Shown: positions 8,233 through 16,573 of the stretch, piece after piece
Numbering within the stretch: position 1 is the first letter of the stretch
Layout: every line of letters begins with the position of its first letter
DNA from: Paramicrobacterium chengjingii
GTDB taxonomy: Bacteria; Actinomycetota; Actinomycetes; Actinomycetales; Microbacteriaceae
Reading direction: 5' to 3'
DNA: 64,000 bases
Assembly (NCBI RefSeq): GCF_011751765.2
Contig: NZ_CP061169.1
Span: 434,001-498,000 of the forward strand
Notes under the pieces: model-generated
What the model was told of the DNA's origin: nothing
The model's input: only the letters and a program-made list of their open reading frames with translations
Database searches by the model: none
Position numbers and translations under genes: made by a program

Positions 8233-9276
8233 GCGGCGAGAGTGCGGTCCTTATCAGCGACATCACCAAGCGCTACACCATGCCGACGCCGGTGTGGGAG
8301 AGAGTGACGAAGCGCTCTGAGTCGGGGCGCTCTCTCGCGGCACTCGATGGCATCGACCTGGATGTGCGCCGTGGGGAGACTCTTGCTCTTGTGGGGGAGT
8401 CAGGGTCGGGAAAGTCGACGCTCGCGAAGATTCTCGTCGGCAGCGTCGCCCCAAGCAGCGGCGAGCTGCGCTACGACGGCGAGCCGATGCCGGTGCCACG
8501 GGGGAAAGACCTGACGCGGCGCATTCAGATGGTGTTTCAAGACCCGTATTCGTCACTCAACCCGCGCATCAGCGTGCGTTCGCTGCTGTCAGAACTGCTT
8601 CTGCTTCATCGCATCGTGCCGCGCAGGCAGGTGCGCACCGAGTGCGTTCGCCTGCTGAATCTCGTCGGCCTCGATGACGACGCACTTGATGCCTATCCCA
8701 GCCAATTCTCGGGTGGTCAGCGTCAGCGCATCGCCATCGCGCGGGCACTCGCCGTGCGACCTGACGTGCTCATCGCCGACGAGCCGGTGTCTGCTCTCGA
8801 CGTCTCCGTTCAGGCGACCATCCTCGATCTCTTCACATCGCTACAAGAAGAACTCGGCCTCACAATTCTGTTCATCGCGCACAACCTTGCCGTCGTGCAG
8901 CACCTGAGCCAACGCGTCGCCGTCATGTACCTGGGCCGGATTGTCGAAGTCGCAGACACAGATGAGATCTTCGCGAACCCGCAGCACCCGTATACACAGA
9001 GTCTGATCGCATCAATCCCCCCGCATGTCGGGTGACAGCGCCAACGAGGCGGCAATGCTCGAAGGGGAGCCGCCGAGCCCCATCGATATTCCCAGCGGAT
9101 GCCGGTTTCACCCGCGTTGCCCCGTCGCCGTCGACGCGTGCCGCAGCACAGATCCGGAGCTCCGTGCGGTGTCGATCAGCGGGGTCGGTGAGGTGCATGA
9201 GAGTGCGTGCATTCTCGCGGATGCGCTGCCCTCGGCAGGCACACGCATCGCAGTTCAGCACAAGGAGGAGCAATGA
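8229..9276 (+). pseudogene. Peptide ABC transporter ATP-binding protein, DppF type, split by a one-base frameshift
   Basis: The frame from the ATG at 8229 holds a complete nucleotide-binding domain (Walker A about 56-64, L-F-S-G or similar signature Q-F-S-G-G-Q-R-Q-R, Walker B V-L-I-A-D-E-P-V-S-A-L-D) but stops at 9033-9035. The missing C-terminal oligopeptide-transporter domain continues in the +1 frame from about 9023 to 9276: G-E-P-P-S-P-I-D-I-P-S-G-C-R-F-H-P-R-C-P. Deleting one C from the six-C run at 9017-9022 joins the two frames. The downstream stop overlaps the next ATG by 4 bases, the normal spacing of this operon, so the original gene ended there. Either a sequencing error or a real or phase-variable mutation; ATPase activity may survive without the tail. 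Confidence 0.85.
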
Positions 9277-10109
9277 AGGTCTGGATATCGTTCGACATGG
9301 AGGGCGTTGCCGGCATTGTCGACTGGGAGCAGTGCCGCGCGGGCAGCGGCGAACCGTATGCTCTCGGACAGAAGCTGCTGCAGAATGAAGTAAATGCGGC
9401 CATCGACGGCGCACTGGAAGCGGGGGCGACCGAGGTGGTGCTCAACGATTCACACGGGAAAATGTCGAATCTCGACCCCCGCGAAATAGCCGGTGGCGCC
9501 GCCTATATTTCCGGCAGGAACAAGCCGCTGCACATGATGCAGGGCCTCGACGCGAGCACTGACGCGATCTTCTTCGTGGCGTATCACGGGGCGATCTCTG
9601 GACCATCGTCGGTTCTGAGCCACTCATACAATCCCGACGTCTTTTCTGCGGCACGCATCAACGGCGTGCTCGTCGGCGAAAGCGGCATCAACGCACTCGT
9701 CGCGCAGCACTACGGTGTTCCGATCGCGTTGGTCACGGGCGACGCCATCACGCACGATGACACACGCCCGTTCGCACCGGATGCTGTCGGCGTCGTGACG
9801 AAGGAGTCAATCACCCGCTTCAGCGCGCGCAACCTGCATCCGGATGAGTCATGTCGGTTGATCAGAGCGGGGGCGGCAGAGGCGATCCGTCGAGTGTCTG
9901 AGGGGACTGTATCATCGCCGCAGATTGAGTCGCCCGTCATGCTCGATCTTGAGTTTCGCACGGCGGATCTCGCCGAAGTTGCAGCCTGGGCGAAGCACAC
10001 GACTCGCACGGGTGAGCGGGCTGTACGGGTGCAGAATGAGAGTCTGCTCGAGATGTTCGAGACGTTCATGGCGATCAACGCGCTCTCACTGCAGTTCGGA
10101 GGGCGCTGA
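9273..10109 (+). CDS. M55-family D-aminopeptidase (DppA-like metallopeptidase)
   Basis: The 278-residue protein matches the zinc D-aminopeptidase DppA family, which removes D-amino acids such as D-Ala from the N-terminus of short peptides in the cytoplasm. The expected metal ligands are visible: Asp8 and Glu10 (F-D-M-E-G), His61 (N-D-S-H-G), His105 (Y-H-G) and Glu136 (V-G-E-S-G). In Bacillus subtilis the family member is also encoded with a dipeptide transporter. Its ATG overlaps the old stop of the upstream ATPase gene by 4 bases and has AGGAGGAG ahead of it. It is the last gene of the operon and converges on the polyketide cluster. Confidence 0.92.
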   Translation: MKVWISFDMEGVAGIVDWEQCRAGSGEPYALGQKLLQNEVNAAIDGALEAGATEVVLNDSHGKMSNLDPREIAGGAAYISGRNKPLHMMQGLDASTDAIFFVAYHGAISGPSSVLSHSYNPDVFSAARINGVLVGESGINALVAQHYGVPIALVTGDAITHDDTRPFAPDAVGVVTKESITRFSARNLHPDESCRLIRAGAAEAIRRVSEGTVSSPQIESPVMLDLEFRTADLAEVAAWAKHTTRTGERAVRVQNESLLEMFETFMAINALSLQFGGR

Positions 10110-10114
10110 TTCAC

Positions 10115-11173
10115 TCAGAGCCGTGTCATTGTGAATGCCTGCGCGAGCCCGCGTGAGACCGGACCGCGGGCAAGACCGCGAATGGCGAGGTTCTTGACCG
10201 GCTGAAATGGGGCAGGTATCGGCGTGCCGACGCTCATGTTGAACGCCGCCTGGGCCATCGCCTGGCGCGCGCGTTGCTTTCGTTCACGCTGCCACACATC
10301 GAGCACGTCACTGCCGCCGTCGAGCGCGCTGAGCACCTGGGGGACGAGAGCCGCCGCATCCAGAATTCCCAAGTTCATGCCCTGCCCGCCGATGGGACTG
10401 ATCTCGTGGGCGGCATCGCCAAGCAGCACGATGCGCCCGTGAATCCAACGGTCGGCGAGGTGTTGCGCGGCCCTGAAGGAACTCGTTGCCTCAGCGCTGG
10501 TGCGCGGCAATCTGACGCCTGTGCGCTCTCTAACCAGCTGCGCCAGATCGGTGCCGACAGCCGCCCGTGCGACCCAGCGTCGCCGTGACGAGGGAAGCGG
10601 AAATGACTCGACGACGCCGCGCTGAGCAAACCACAGCACCGCCGCGTCGCCGAGCTCAGAGTCATCGTCGACATCGGCCATGAGATACCGGCCACTCCCC
10701 GCACGGCGCCGCCAGACGGCATCCGTTTCAGCCCGTATGCTGCTGTCGACGCCATCTGCGGCGATGACGATGCGCGCGCTCACGGATTCACCGGGCACGT
10801 GCACACGGGCAGAGTGCGCGCCGTTGTCGACCCCGAGAACTGGTGTCCCGCGGCGGAGATGGCGAACGTGTGCGTCGAGTTCGGCTTGAAGGAGGTGCTG
10901 CGGGTGCATGAGCACGGGAGGGTCGAAATTCATTGCGCCGAGCACGCTCGCGTGATCGCGTGCTTCACCGCGCTTAATCGATCGTGCTCCAGGAAGGGCG
11001 AGACCGAGGTGCCTCAGCACAGTGACGGCCGGAGGATGGATGCCGACGGCGCGCGGTCGCCGAGAGATGGCGTCGCGACTCTCGTACACGCTCGTCTCGA
11101 CGCCGCTGCGCTGAAGAAGTGCAGCGATCAGCACTCCGATGGGGCCTCCGCCCACGACGACAACGTCAGGCAC
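10115..11173 (-). CDS. FAD-dependent monooxygenase of the type III polyketide operon
   Basis: I place the start at the GTG at 11173 (V-P-D-V-V-V-V-G-G-G), which overlaps the methyltransferase stop by 8 bases and gives 352 residues. A longer reading to 11224 would put 17 residues with no family features ahead of the dinucleotide fold. The Rossmann motif G-G-G-P-I-G is at about 8-13. An A-D-G motif and the second FAD contact G-D-A-A-H-E-I-S-P-I-G-G-Q-G-M-N are both typical of aromatic hydroxylases. Order and coupling match the srsA-srsB-srsC phenolic-lipid operon of Streptomyces, where the flavoprotein oxidises a methylated resorcinol to a quinone. The product here is inferred. Confidence 0.82.
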   Translation of the reverse strand: MPDVVVVGGGPIGVLIAALLQRSGVETSVYESRDAISRRPRAVGIHPPAVTVLRHLGLALPGARSIKRGEARDHASVLGAMNFDPPVLMHPQHLLQAELDAHVRHLRRGTPVLGVDNGAHSARVHVPGESVSARIVIAADGVDSSIRAETDAVWRRRAGSGRYLMADVDDDSELGDAAVLWFAQRGVVESFPLPSSRRRWVARAAVGTDLAQLVRERTGVRLPRTSAEATSSFRAAQHLADRWIHGRIVLLGDAAHEISPIGGQGMNLGILDAAALVPQVLSALDGGSDVLDVWQRERKQRARQAMAQAAFNMSVGTPIPAPFQPVKNLAIRGLARGPVSRGLAQAFTMTRL

Positions 11174-11873
11174 GGGGCATCTCTCGGCGCAGGAGCACGC
11201 GGCTCGGCGATTGCGTGGTGACATGCCAGGGTGTGGGCACGACGACCCGAAGCTCGGAAGCCGTATAGCTGCGACGAATCGACAACAGACCGTCCTCGCG
11301 GATCAGATTGCCGCGAGTGAGCGGAAGAGCGAGTGCACTGAACGCCGCGTAGGCGAAGAGGGAGCGCTCGATGTCACTGTGCACGAGGAGGCCGCCGCTG
11401 GCGCAGCATCCGGCCGTCTCGTGAAGAAATGCCGGCAGGTCGTTGATGTGATGCAGCACATGATTCGAGACCACGATGTCGAACTCTTCGTCGATGTCGC
11501 CAGCGCGCACGCGCAGAAAACGGGCTCGAGAGCCGCTGTGCGATGCGGCGTTCGACGCCTCGCCGATGGCAACCGCATCGGGATCAACGCCCGTCACGGC
11601 GACCTGCAACCCGTCGCGCAACGCCCAGCGCTCGAGCGCACGCGTGACATCGCCTGCGCCGCACCCCACGTCGAGAAGGCGAGGCACACGCCCTCGCGAT
11701 TGCGCCGCCTGCAGCCGCGGTCGCACGTGCACCCTGTAGGTTCGCTGCCACCCGGCGACCAGGCGATTGACGACATCGAAGCGCCGATACGTGCGGCGGA
11801 GGAGTTCGGTGTCGCAATCGGGGTCGTCCATGCGCTCGGTGAGAGCAGCGTCGCGACGGCGCAGGTCGACCAT
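11166..11873 (-). CDS. Class I SAM-dependent methyltransferase of the polyketide operon
   Basis: The 235-residue protein has the SAM-binding motif L-L-D-V-G-C-G-A-G-D at about 67-76, an acidic motif II (V-T-G-V-D-P-D-A) and F-D-I-V-V-S-N-H-V-L-H-H. Its ATG (TAATG) overlaps the stop of the synthase gene by one base and its own stop overlaps the monooxygenase start. By analogy with srsB it would methylate the polyketide phenol on carbon or oxygen. That role is inferred from gene order. Confidence 0.85.
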   Translation of the reverse strand: MVDLRRRDAALTERMDDPDCDTELLRRTYRRFDVVNRLVAGWQRTYRVHVRPRLQAAQSRGRVPRLLDVGCGAGDVTRALERWALRDGLQVAVTGVDPDAVAIGEASNAASHSGSRARFLRVRAGDIDEEFDIVVSNHVLHHINDLPAFLHETAGCCASGGLLVHSDIERSLFAYAAFSALALPLTRGNLIREDGLLSIRRSYTASELRVVVPTPWHVTTQSPSRVLLRREMPRA

Positions 11874-12949
11874 TACTCGACCGTCAGCAGTGCGGATTCG
11901 ACAGTGAGCCCTGGCCCGAAGGCGAGAGCGCAGATGCTGTCGCCCGTTTTTGCATCGGCGAGGATGCGCTCGAGTACGAACAGGACGGTTGCGCTGCTCA
12001 TGTTGCCGAACTCCCGCAGCACCGAGCGTGACGCTGCGAGCTGATCGGGCGCAAGGTCGAGGGCTGTTTCGACTCGGTCGACAATGCTGCGGCCGCCCGG
12101 ATGCAGCGCCCAGTGAGTGATGTCGCGCGGTGTCGTGTCACCGATCAGTCCGTCGAGCGCGCCCGTGATGTGCTCGCCGATGATGTGCGGAACGTAGCTC
12201 GAGAGCACCATGAGGAACCCCTCGTCGCCAATCGTCCACGCCATCGCCTCTTCACCGGTCGGTGTCACTCGCGTGTCAAACGAGTCGAGGCTCGCCAAGC
12301 CAGGGCCCGTGTGCACGACAGCGGCACCGGCTCCATCGGCGAAGAGTGACGACGCGATGATCTGGTCAGGATCGCTCGATGACCGCACGTGCAGAGTGCA
12401 CAGCTCGACGCTCACGACGAGCACCGCGGCGTCGGGGTCGGCGGCGCAGAGTTGCTGGGCGAGGCGAAGCGCGGGCATCGACGCGTAGCATCCCATGAAC
12501 CCGAGGTTGTAGCGCTGCACGTTGGGCCGCAGGCCGAGCTCGCGAGCGATCAGAAAGTCGGGGCCCGGTGCGAAGAATCCTGTGCATGAGACGGTGATGA
12601 CGTGCGTGATCGTCGCTGTGTCGATGTCTGCTGTCGCCTTGCGAGCGGCGTCGACATACAGTTTCCCTGCGGCCTCTGTGAACAGCTCGTTGCGCGCCTG
12701 TGTGCCTGGCGAGAGCAGCAGACCTGACTGGCTATCGTAGAACTCCGGATGCTCGACGGCAACGCTGCGATCGAACTCGACGATCGCGGATCGCCTCGTC
12801 TCGATGCCCGACTGATCGAAGCTCGTAGAGATGAGCCGCTGCGCGAGTCTGCTGAGCTCCGGCTGCGAGGCGAAGACATCGCGAACCTCCTGCTGGTGCA
12901 ACACGGTATCGGGGGTGACGGTGGCCAGCGACGCGATCGATATGGACAT
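11873..12949 (-). CDS. Type III polyketide synthase (chalcone/stilbene synthase superfamily)
   Basis: The 358-residue ketosynthase carries the full Cys-His-Asn triad: Cys122 in V-S-C-T-G-F-F-A-P-G-P-D, His283 in L-H-P-G-G-R-S-I, and Asn316 in F-G-N-M-S-S-A-T. Type III synthases extend an acyl-CoA starter with malonyl-CoA and cyclise the product to pyrones, resorcinols or chalcone-like rings without an acyl carrier protein. Bacterial relatives of this length with these two partners usually make alkylresorcinols or alkylpyrones. It is the first gene of a tightly coupled three-gene operon and has a nested palindrome about 85 bases upstream. Confidence 0.93.
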   Translation of the reverse strand: MSISIASLATVTPDTVLHQQEVRDVFASQPELSRLAQRLISTSFDQSGIETRRSAIVEFDRSVAVEHPEFYDSQSGLLLSPGTQARNELFTEAAGKLYVDAARKATADIDTATITHVITVSCTGFFAPGPDFLIARELGLRPNVQRYNLGFMGCYASMPALRLAQQLCAADPDAAVLVVSVELCTLHVRSSSDPDQIIASSLFADGAGAAVVHTGPGLASLDSFDTRVTPTGEEAMAWTIGDEGFLMVLSSYVPHIIGEHITGALDGLIGDTTPRDITHWALHPGGRSIVDRVETALDLAPDQLAASRSVLREFGNMSSATVLFVLERILADAKTGDSICALAFGPGLTVESALLTVE

Positions 12950-13034
12950 AGTCGATGGTACGCAGCGGCGATCGGCCCTGGCTAGGGCACAGGCGAAGCT
13001 TCGTGTGCGTTGCAGCGCCCGCGGCGATGAACGT

Positions 13035-13076
13035 TACGGTCGCTATTGACTGCCGCGGCAGTGCAGATCGACCGTA
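13035..13076. promoter_or_regulatory. 42-bp nested palindrome upstream of the polyketide operon
   Basis: The pattern is TACGGTCG, six bases, ACTGCCGCGGCAGT (itself a perfect palindrome), six bases, CGACCGTA. Inner and outer arms share the centre at 13055/13056. It lies between the MFS stop (13104) and the polyketide synthase start (12949), both on the minus strand. It could be a two-fold operator for the polyketide operon or, less likely, the MFS terminator, since it has no T tract. Confidence 0.6.
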
Positions 13077-13103
13077 TTTGTCAGAAACGGCGGGACTCGC
13101 GTG

Positions 13104-14708
13104 TCAGTGGCGAGACTCTGCACGTCCGTCGTCTTCGTCGTCGAGGTACTTCACGCGAATCTGCCCCGTGAGGGTCTCGGGCTCAATGAGCGGCACCGCT
13201 TGCGGAGCCGACGCTGGCAGCGCGATGGATGCCGTCTCGAGGAACGTCTCTTCGGCGGGCGGCGTGGGGATCTCTTTCGTGTCGGCGCGCTCGCCGACAG
13301 CATCCGGAGTCGTGTCATTCGTGTCAGCGGCGAACGGTTTTCCATGCACATCGAGGTACTCGGCTCTGCCGTCATCGCCATGCACTACCTGAATCGGAGT
13401 GGTCAGGCCCATGCGCCCGAGGTTCGTTGTGGCCGCGCCTGGCATCGGCTTGCCGAAGTGCGTGACGACGAGCCTCCAGCGCGACGACGGATCGCGGTGC
13501 AGCCGCAGCTCTCGCGAGACGATCAGCCAGCCCAGACCGACAGCACACGCGGCGAAGCCGGCGAGAGCACCGACGCCGAGCGTCCATCGTGCGCCGAACG
13601 CGTTGGCAACCCAGCCGACGATCGGAGCGCCGACCGGTGTCGACCCCATGAGGATTGCGCCGTAGAGGGCCATCACCCGACCTCGGATGATGGGCGCTGT
13701 CGTCGTTTGGACGTAGCTGTTCGCCGTTGTCAGCAACGTCACGGTCGAGAAGCCGACGAGGATCAATGAGATCGCGAACGATATATACGTGGGCATCACG
13801 CCTGAAACCGTGGATGCTGCGCCGAACAGCCCTGCGGCCGTAATCACGATGCGCATCTGCGGTCTCGCGCGGCGCGCTGCGAGCAATGCGCCGGTGAGAG
13901 AGCCGATCGCCAAAATGGATGACAGCGCGCCATACTCACTCGCCCCTCGGCCGAACTCAACGGCCATCGTCGAGGCGACGATGGGGAAGTTCATGCCGAA
14001 CGCTCCCATGATGAACACGATCACGAAGATCACGGTGAGGTCGGGCCGCGCCTTCACATAGAGGAAGCCCTCGACGATGTTCTTAATTGGGCTGCCTGTT
14101 GCGCGCGGGCTTGGATACAGTTCTTTTACGCGCAGGCTGACGAGCACCGTAAGTACTGCGATGAACGACACTGCATTGATCATGAATACCCAGCCGGAGC
14201 CGACGAGGGCGATCAGGATGCCGGCGACCGCTGGCCCGATGAGTCGCGCCGTGTTGAAAGATGCAGAGTTGAGCGACACGGCATTCGCCATGTTGTCCTG
14301 CCCGACGAGGTCGGAGACGAAGACCTGCCTGGCCGGGGTATCGATCGCGTTTACCACGCCGAGGGTGAACGCGAAGATGAACACATGCCAGAGTTCGGCG
14401 ACGCCGGTAAGCAGCAGGATGCCAAGCCCAGCTGCCAGCAGTGCGAGCGCCGATTGCGTGCACATCAGGATCTTGCGCCTATCGAAGTGGTCGGCGATGT
14501 ATCCCGAGATCGGCACCAGCAGCAGCTGCGGCCCGAACTGCAGCGCCATCGTTGTTCCTACCGCGAGAGCATCGTTGTCTGTCAGGTCGACGAGCACAAC
14601 CCAGTCTTGCGTCGTAGCCTGCATCCACGCACCGATGTTCGACACAAGGGCGCCGATGAACCAAATGCGGTAGTTGAAGCTCGACAACGAGCGGAACATG
14701 GCTTTCAC
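13104..14708 (-). CDS. Major facilitator superfamily exporter with long cytoplasmic tail
   Basis: The 534-residue protein has about 10-12 membrane helices in the first 415 residues and an acidic, proline-rich C-terminal tail of about 115 residues. The N-terminal S-S-F-N-Y-R-I-W-F-I-G-A and the G-Y-I-A-D-H-F-D-R-R-K loop (MFS motif A) resemble the EntS-type subfamily of exporters. The GTG start overlaps the MarR stop by 4 bases (GTGA), so it is co-transcribed with and probably controlled by that regulator. Substrate unknown; drugs, siderophores or the adjacent polyketide are possible. Confidence 0.85.
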   Translation of the reverse strand: MKAMFRSLSSFNYRIWFIGALVSNIGAWMQATTQDWVVLVDLTDNDALAVGTTMALQFGPQLLLVPISGYIADHFDRRKILMCTQSALALLAAGLGILLLTGVAELWHVFIFAFTLGVVNAIDTPARQVFVSDLVGQDNMANAVSLNSASFNTARLIGPAVAGILIALVGSGWVFMINAVSFIAVLTVLVSLRVKELYPSPRATGSPIKNIVEGFLYVKARPDLTVIFVIVFIMGAFGMNFPIVASTMAVEFGRGASEYGALSSILAIGSLTGALLAARRARPQMRIVITAAGLFGAASTVSGVMPTYISFAISLILVGFSTVTLLTTANSYVQTTTAPIIRGRVMALYGAILMGSTPVGAPIVGWVANAFGARWTLGVGALAGFAACAVGLGWLIVSRELRLHRDPSSRWRLVVTHFGKPMPGAATTNLGRMGLTTPIQVVHGDDGRAEYLDVHGKPFAADTNDTTPDAVGERADTKEIPTPPAEETFLETASIALPASAPQAVPLIEPETLTGQIRVKYLDDEDDGRAESRH

Positions 14709-15130
14709 TGGGTGGCGAGACTCCTCATCAGTTCGCTTGCGGCCGCGAGTGTGGCGCGGTCTTCGGGGCTGAGCGTGCGCAGCTGCTGATGCAGCCAGCG
14801 ATCCCGCTTCTTCACGGTGTTCATGACGGTTTCGTGTCCAGAGTCAGTGAGCGTCACGATCACTTTTCTCTTGTCGCTTTTGTCAGCAATGCGCTCGATG
14901 TAGCCCCACTCCTGCAGGCAATTCACTGTGCGGTTCATCGAGGGGGCGGTGACGCCCTCGCGTTCGGCAAGCGCGGTCAGTGTTTCCTGGCCATGCTTGT
15001 GCAGCCCGGCCAGCACCGAGAAGTGGGCATCGCTCAACTCTCCGTCTGCCTTTTCGGCCCGAAGTCTGCGCGCCAGTCGAAACGTCGCGATGCGCAGCTC
15101 TGTGCTCTGCTCACCAATAGTACTTGCCAC
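14705..15130 (-). CDS. MarR-family transcriptional regulator
   Basis: The 141-residue protein has the MarR winged-helix layout: A-H-F-S-V-L-A-G-L-H, recognition helix A-P-S-M-N-R-T-V-N-C-L, and wing D-K-R-K-V-I-V-T-L-T. The start is a GTG at 15130. There is no Shine-Dalgarno sequence directly upstream; the operator-like repeats at 15132-15167 abut the start, so translation may be leaderless. It is coupled to the MFS gene and is expected to repress itself and the exporter until a ligand binds. The divergent hydrolase fusion may share control. Confidence 0.88.
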   Translation of the reverse strand: MASTIGEQSTELRIATFRLARRLRAEKADGELSDAHFSVLAGLHKHGQETLTALAEREGVTAPSMNRTVNCLQEWGYIERIADKSDKRKVIVTLTDSGHETVMNTVKKRDRWLHQQLRTLSPEDRATLAAASELMRSLATQ

Positions 15131-15131
15131 A

Positions 15132-15167
15132 GCTAATTAGCGTAGCTTATTAGCCTCGCTAAGTAAA
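15132..15167. promoter_or_regulatory. Three MarR operator-like repeats at 13-base pitch
   Basis: GCTAATTAGC (15132-15141, a perfect palindrome), GCTTATTAGC (15145-15154) and GCTAAGTAAA (15158-15167) begin exactly 13 bases apart. The first abuts the MarR start codon. The array is placed to control the MarR-MFS transcript and possibly the divergent gene at 15266. Confidence 0.7.
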
Positions 15168-15265
15168 TGGCGGAGCCTGAGATCTTGCTCAAGCATTGCG
15201 TACGCCGAACGTCTATGTGTACGGTGTGAACATACGTGACGGTGGAATCATTCTGAGGAGTAGGC

Positions 15266-16537
15266 ATGGCGACTTTCGTCTTGATCCCTGGTGCGGGCGG
15301 TGCTGGGGAGGAGTACTGGAGAGAGGCTGCGGCTGAGCTGAGGGCACGCGGGCATATGGCGATCCCGGTCGAGATTGAGGGGGATGACCCAGCGCTGGGT
15401 CTTCCTGAGTACGCGGCGGTCACTGACGAAGCGATCGGCACGCACCGCGACGTTGTTGTGGTGGCGCAGTCATTTGGCGGGTTCACTGTGCCGATGATCA
15501 CCAAACGTGACGTGATTTCGCGGATCGTATTCGTCAACGCGATGATTCCTCTCCCCGGCGAGACTCCAGGCCAGTGGTGGGAGGCTACCGGCTGGCAATC
15601 GGCACGTCATAACGCGAACGTGAAGGCGGGTCGCTCCGATGACTTTGATGTCGAGGAGGTTTTTCTGCACGATCTGCCTGATCATGTGAAAAGGGAGATG
15701 GTGGATTCCGACAGGGAGCCTGCAGAGACGCCGTTCAAGCAACCGTGCGCCTTTGAAGGCTGGCCCGACGTGCCGCTGCACGTGCTGGTGAGCGCCGATG
15801 ACCGGTTCTTTCCCGCCGATTTTCAGGTGCGTGTTGCCCGCAAGCGACTCGGGATTACCGCCGACATTGTCCCCGGCGGTCATCTTGTCGCGAAGAGCCG
15901 ACCCAGCGACGTGGCCGAACGGCTCATTCGCTACGTCGCCAATGACCCCGCGGAGGCCGACGGGCGACTGGTTCCCTTCGACCTCGTCGATGCCGCCGCA
16001 GAATTGCGCAGAGTGGCCGAGAATGTCGGAGACGACCAACTGGAATGCTCCACCCCGTGCACGGAATGGACGGTGCGTGACCTAGTCGAGCATGTCTGTG
16101 GATTGACCAAGGCTTTTACAATCGCAGCCCGACACGAAAAGGCTCCGGACGCTCCGATTGGCGAGGGCCTACCTCGACGTTGGCGAGACCAGCTGGACCA
16201 TGACCTGGAAACGCTCGTCGCCGCCTGGCGCGAACCGTCGGCTTGGGACGGCGAGGCCGAGGCCGGCGGGGTTCGGATGCCGTCGGCGGAATTAGCGGCT
16301 GTCGTTCTCGACGAACTGGTACTGCACGGTTGGGATCTCGCTCGCGCCACCGGACAGAACTTTGCCGCCACCACCAGAGACGTTGAGATCTGCACGGGCT
16401 TCGCAGCTGCGATGTCCACGCCGGAGACGCTGGAGAGCCGAGGTGGCCTCTTCGGCCCTCTTGTCGACACCGCGCCGGAGGCTTCGCCACTCGACACATT
16501 GCTTGGATTCGCGGGCAGAGACCCTGCGTGGCGGTAA
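15266..16537 (+). CDS. Fusion: alpha/beta hydrolase plus TIGR03086-type metal-binding (mycothiol-dependent isomerase-like) domain
   Basis: The 423-residue protein combines two families. Residues 1-232 form an alpha/beta hydrolase (L-I-P-G-A-G-G-A-G-E; nucleophile elbow A-Q-S-F-G with Ser69; likely His in V-P-G-G-H-L). The first elbow glycine is alanine. Residues about 233-423 are a DinB-like helical bundle of the TIGR03086/maleylpyruvate-isomerase type: C-S-T-P-C-T-E-W-T-V-R-D-L-V-E-H-V-C-G and D-E-L-V-L-H-G-W-D-L-A-R-A-T-G. These domains bind metal and in characterised cases use mycothiol. The ATG has GAGGAG upstream. A thiol-dependent detoxification role beside a MarR-MFS pair is plausible but unproven. 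No frameshift is needed: one continuous frame. Confidence 0.82.
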   Translation: MATFVLIPGAGGAGEEYWREAAAELRARGHMAIPVEIEGDDPALGLPEYAAVTDEAIGTHRDVVVVAQSFGGFTVPMITKRDVISRIVFVNAMIPLPGETPGQWWEATGWQSARHNANVKAGRSDDFDVEEVFLHDLPDHVKREMVDSDREPAETPFKQPCAFEGWPDVPLHVLVSADDRFFPADFQVRVARKRLGITADIVPGGHLVAKSRPSDVAERLIRYVANDPAEADGRLVPFDLVDAAAELRRVAENVGDDQLECSTPCTEWTVRDLVEHVCGLTKAFTIAARHEKAPDAPIGEGLPRRWRDQLDHDLETLVAAWREPSAWDGEAEAGGVRMPSAELAAVVLDELVLHGWDLARATGQNFAATTRDVEICTGFAAAMSTPETLESRGGLFGPLVDTAPEASPLDTLLGFAGRDPAWR

Positions 16538-16573
16538 ACCCACCCTATACAGGAGCCTCGGTACGCTGGGCTT

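Noticed and set aside
9017-9040. Programmed ribosomal frameshift in the peptide-transporter ATPase gene.
   Set aside because: The C run gives a slippery site, but no downstream structure was found and relatives of this ATPase are known as single-frame genes. Mutation or sequencing error is simpler.
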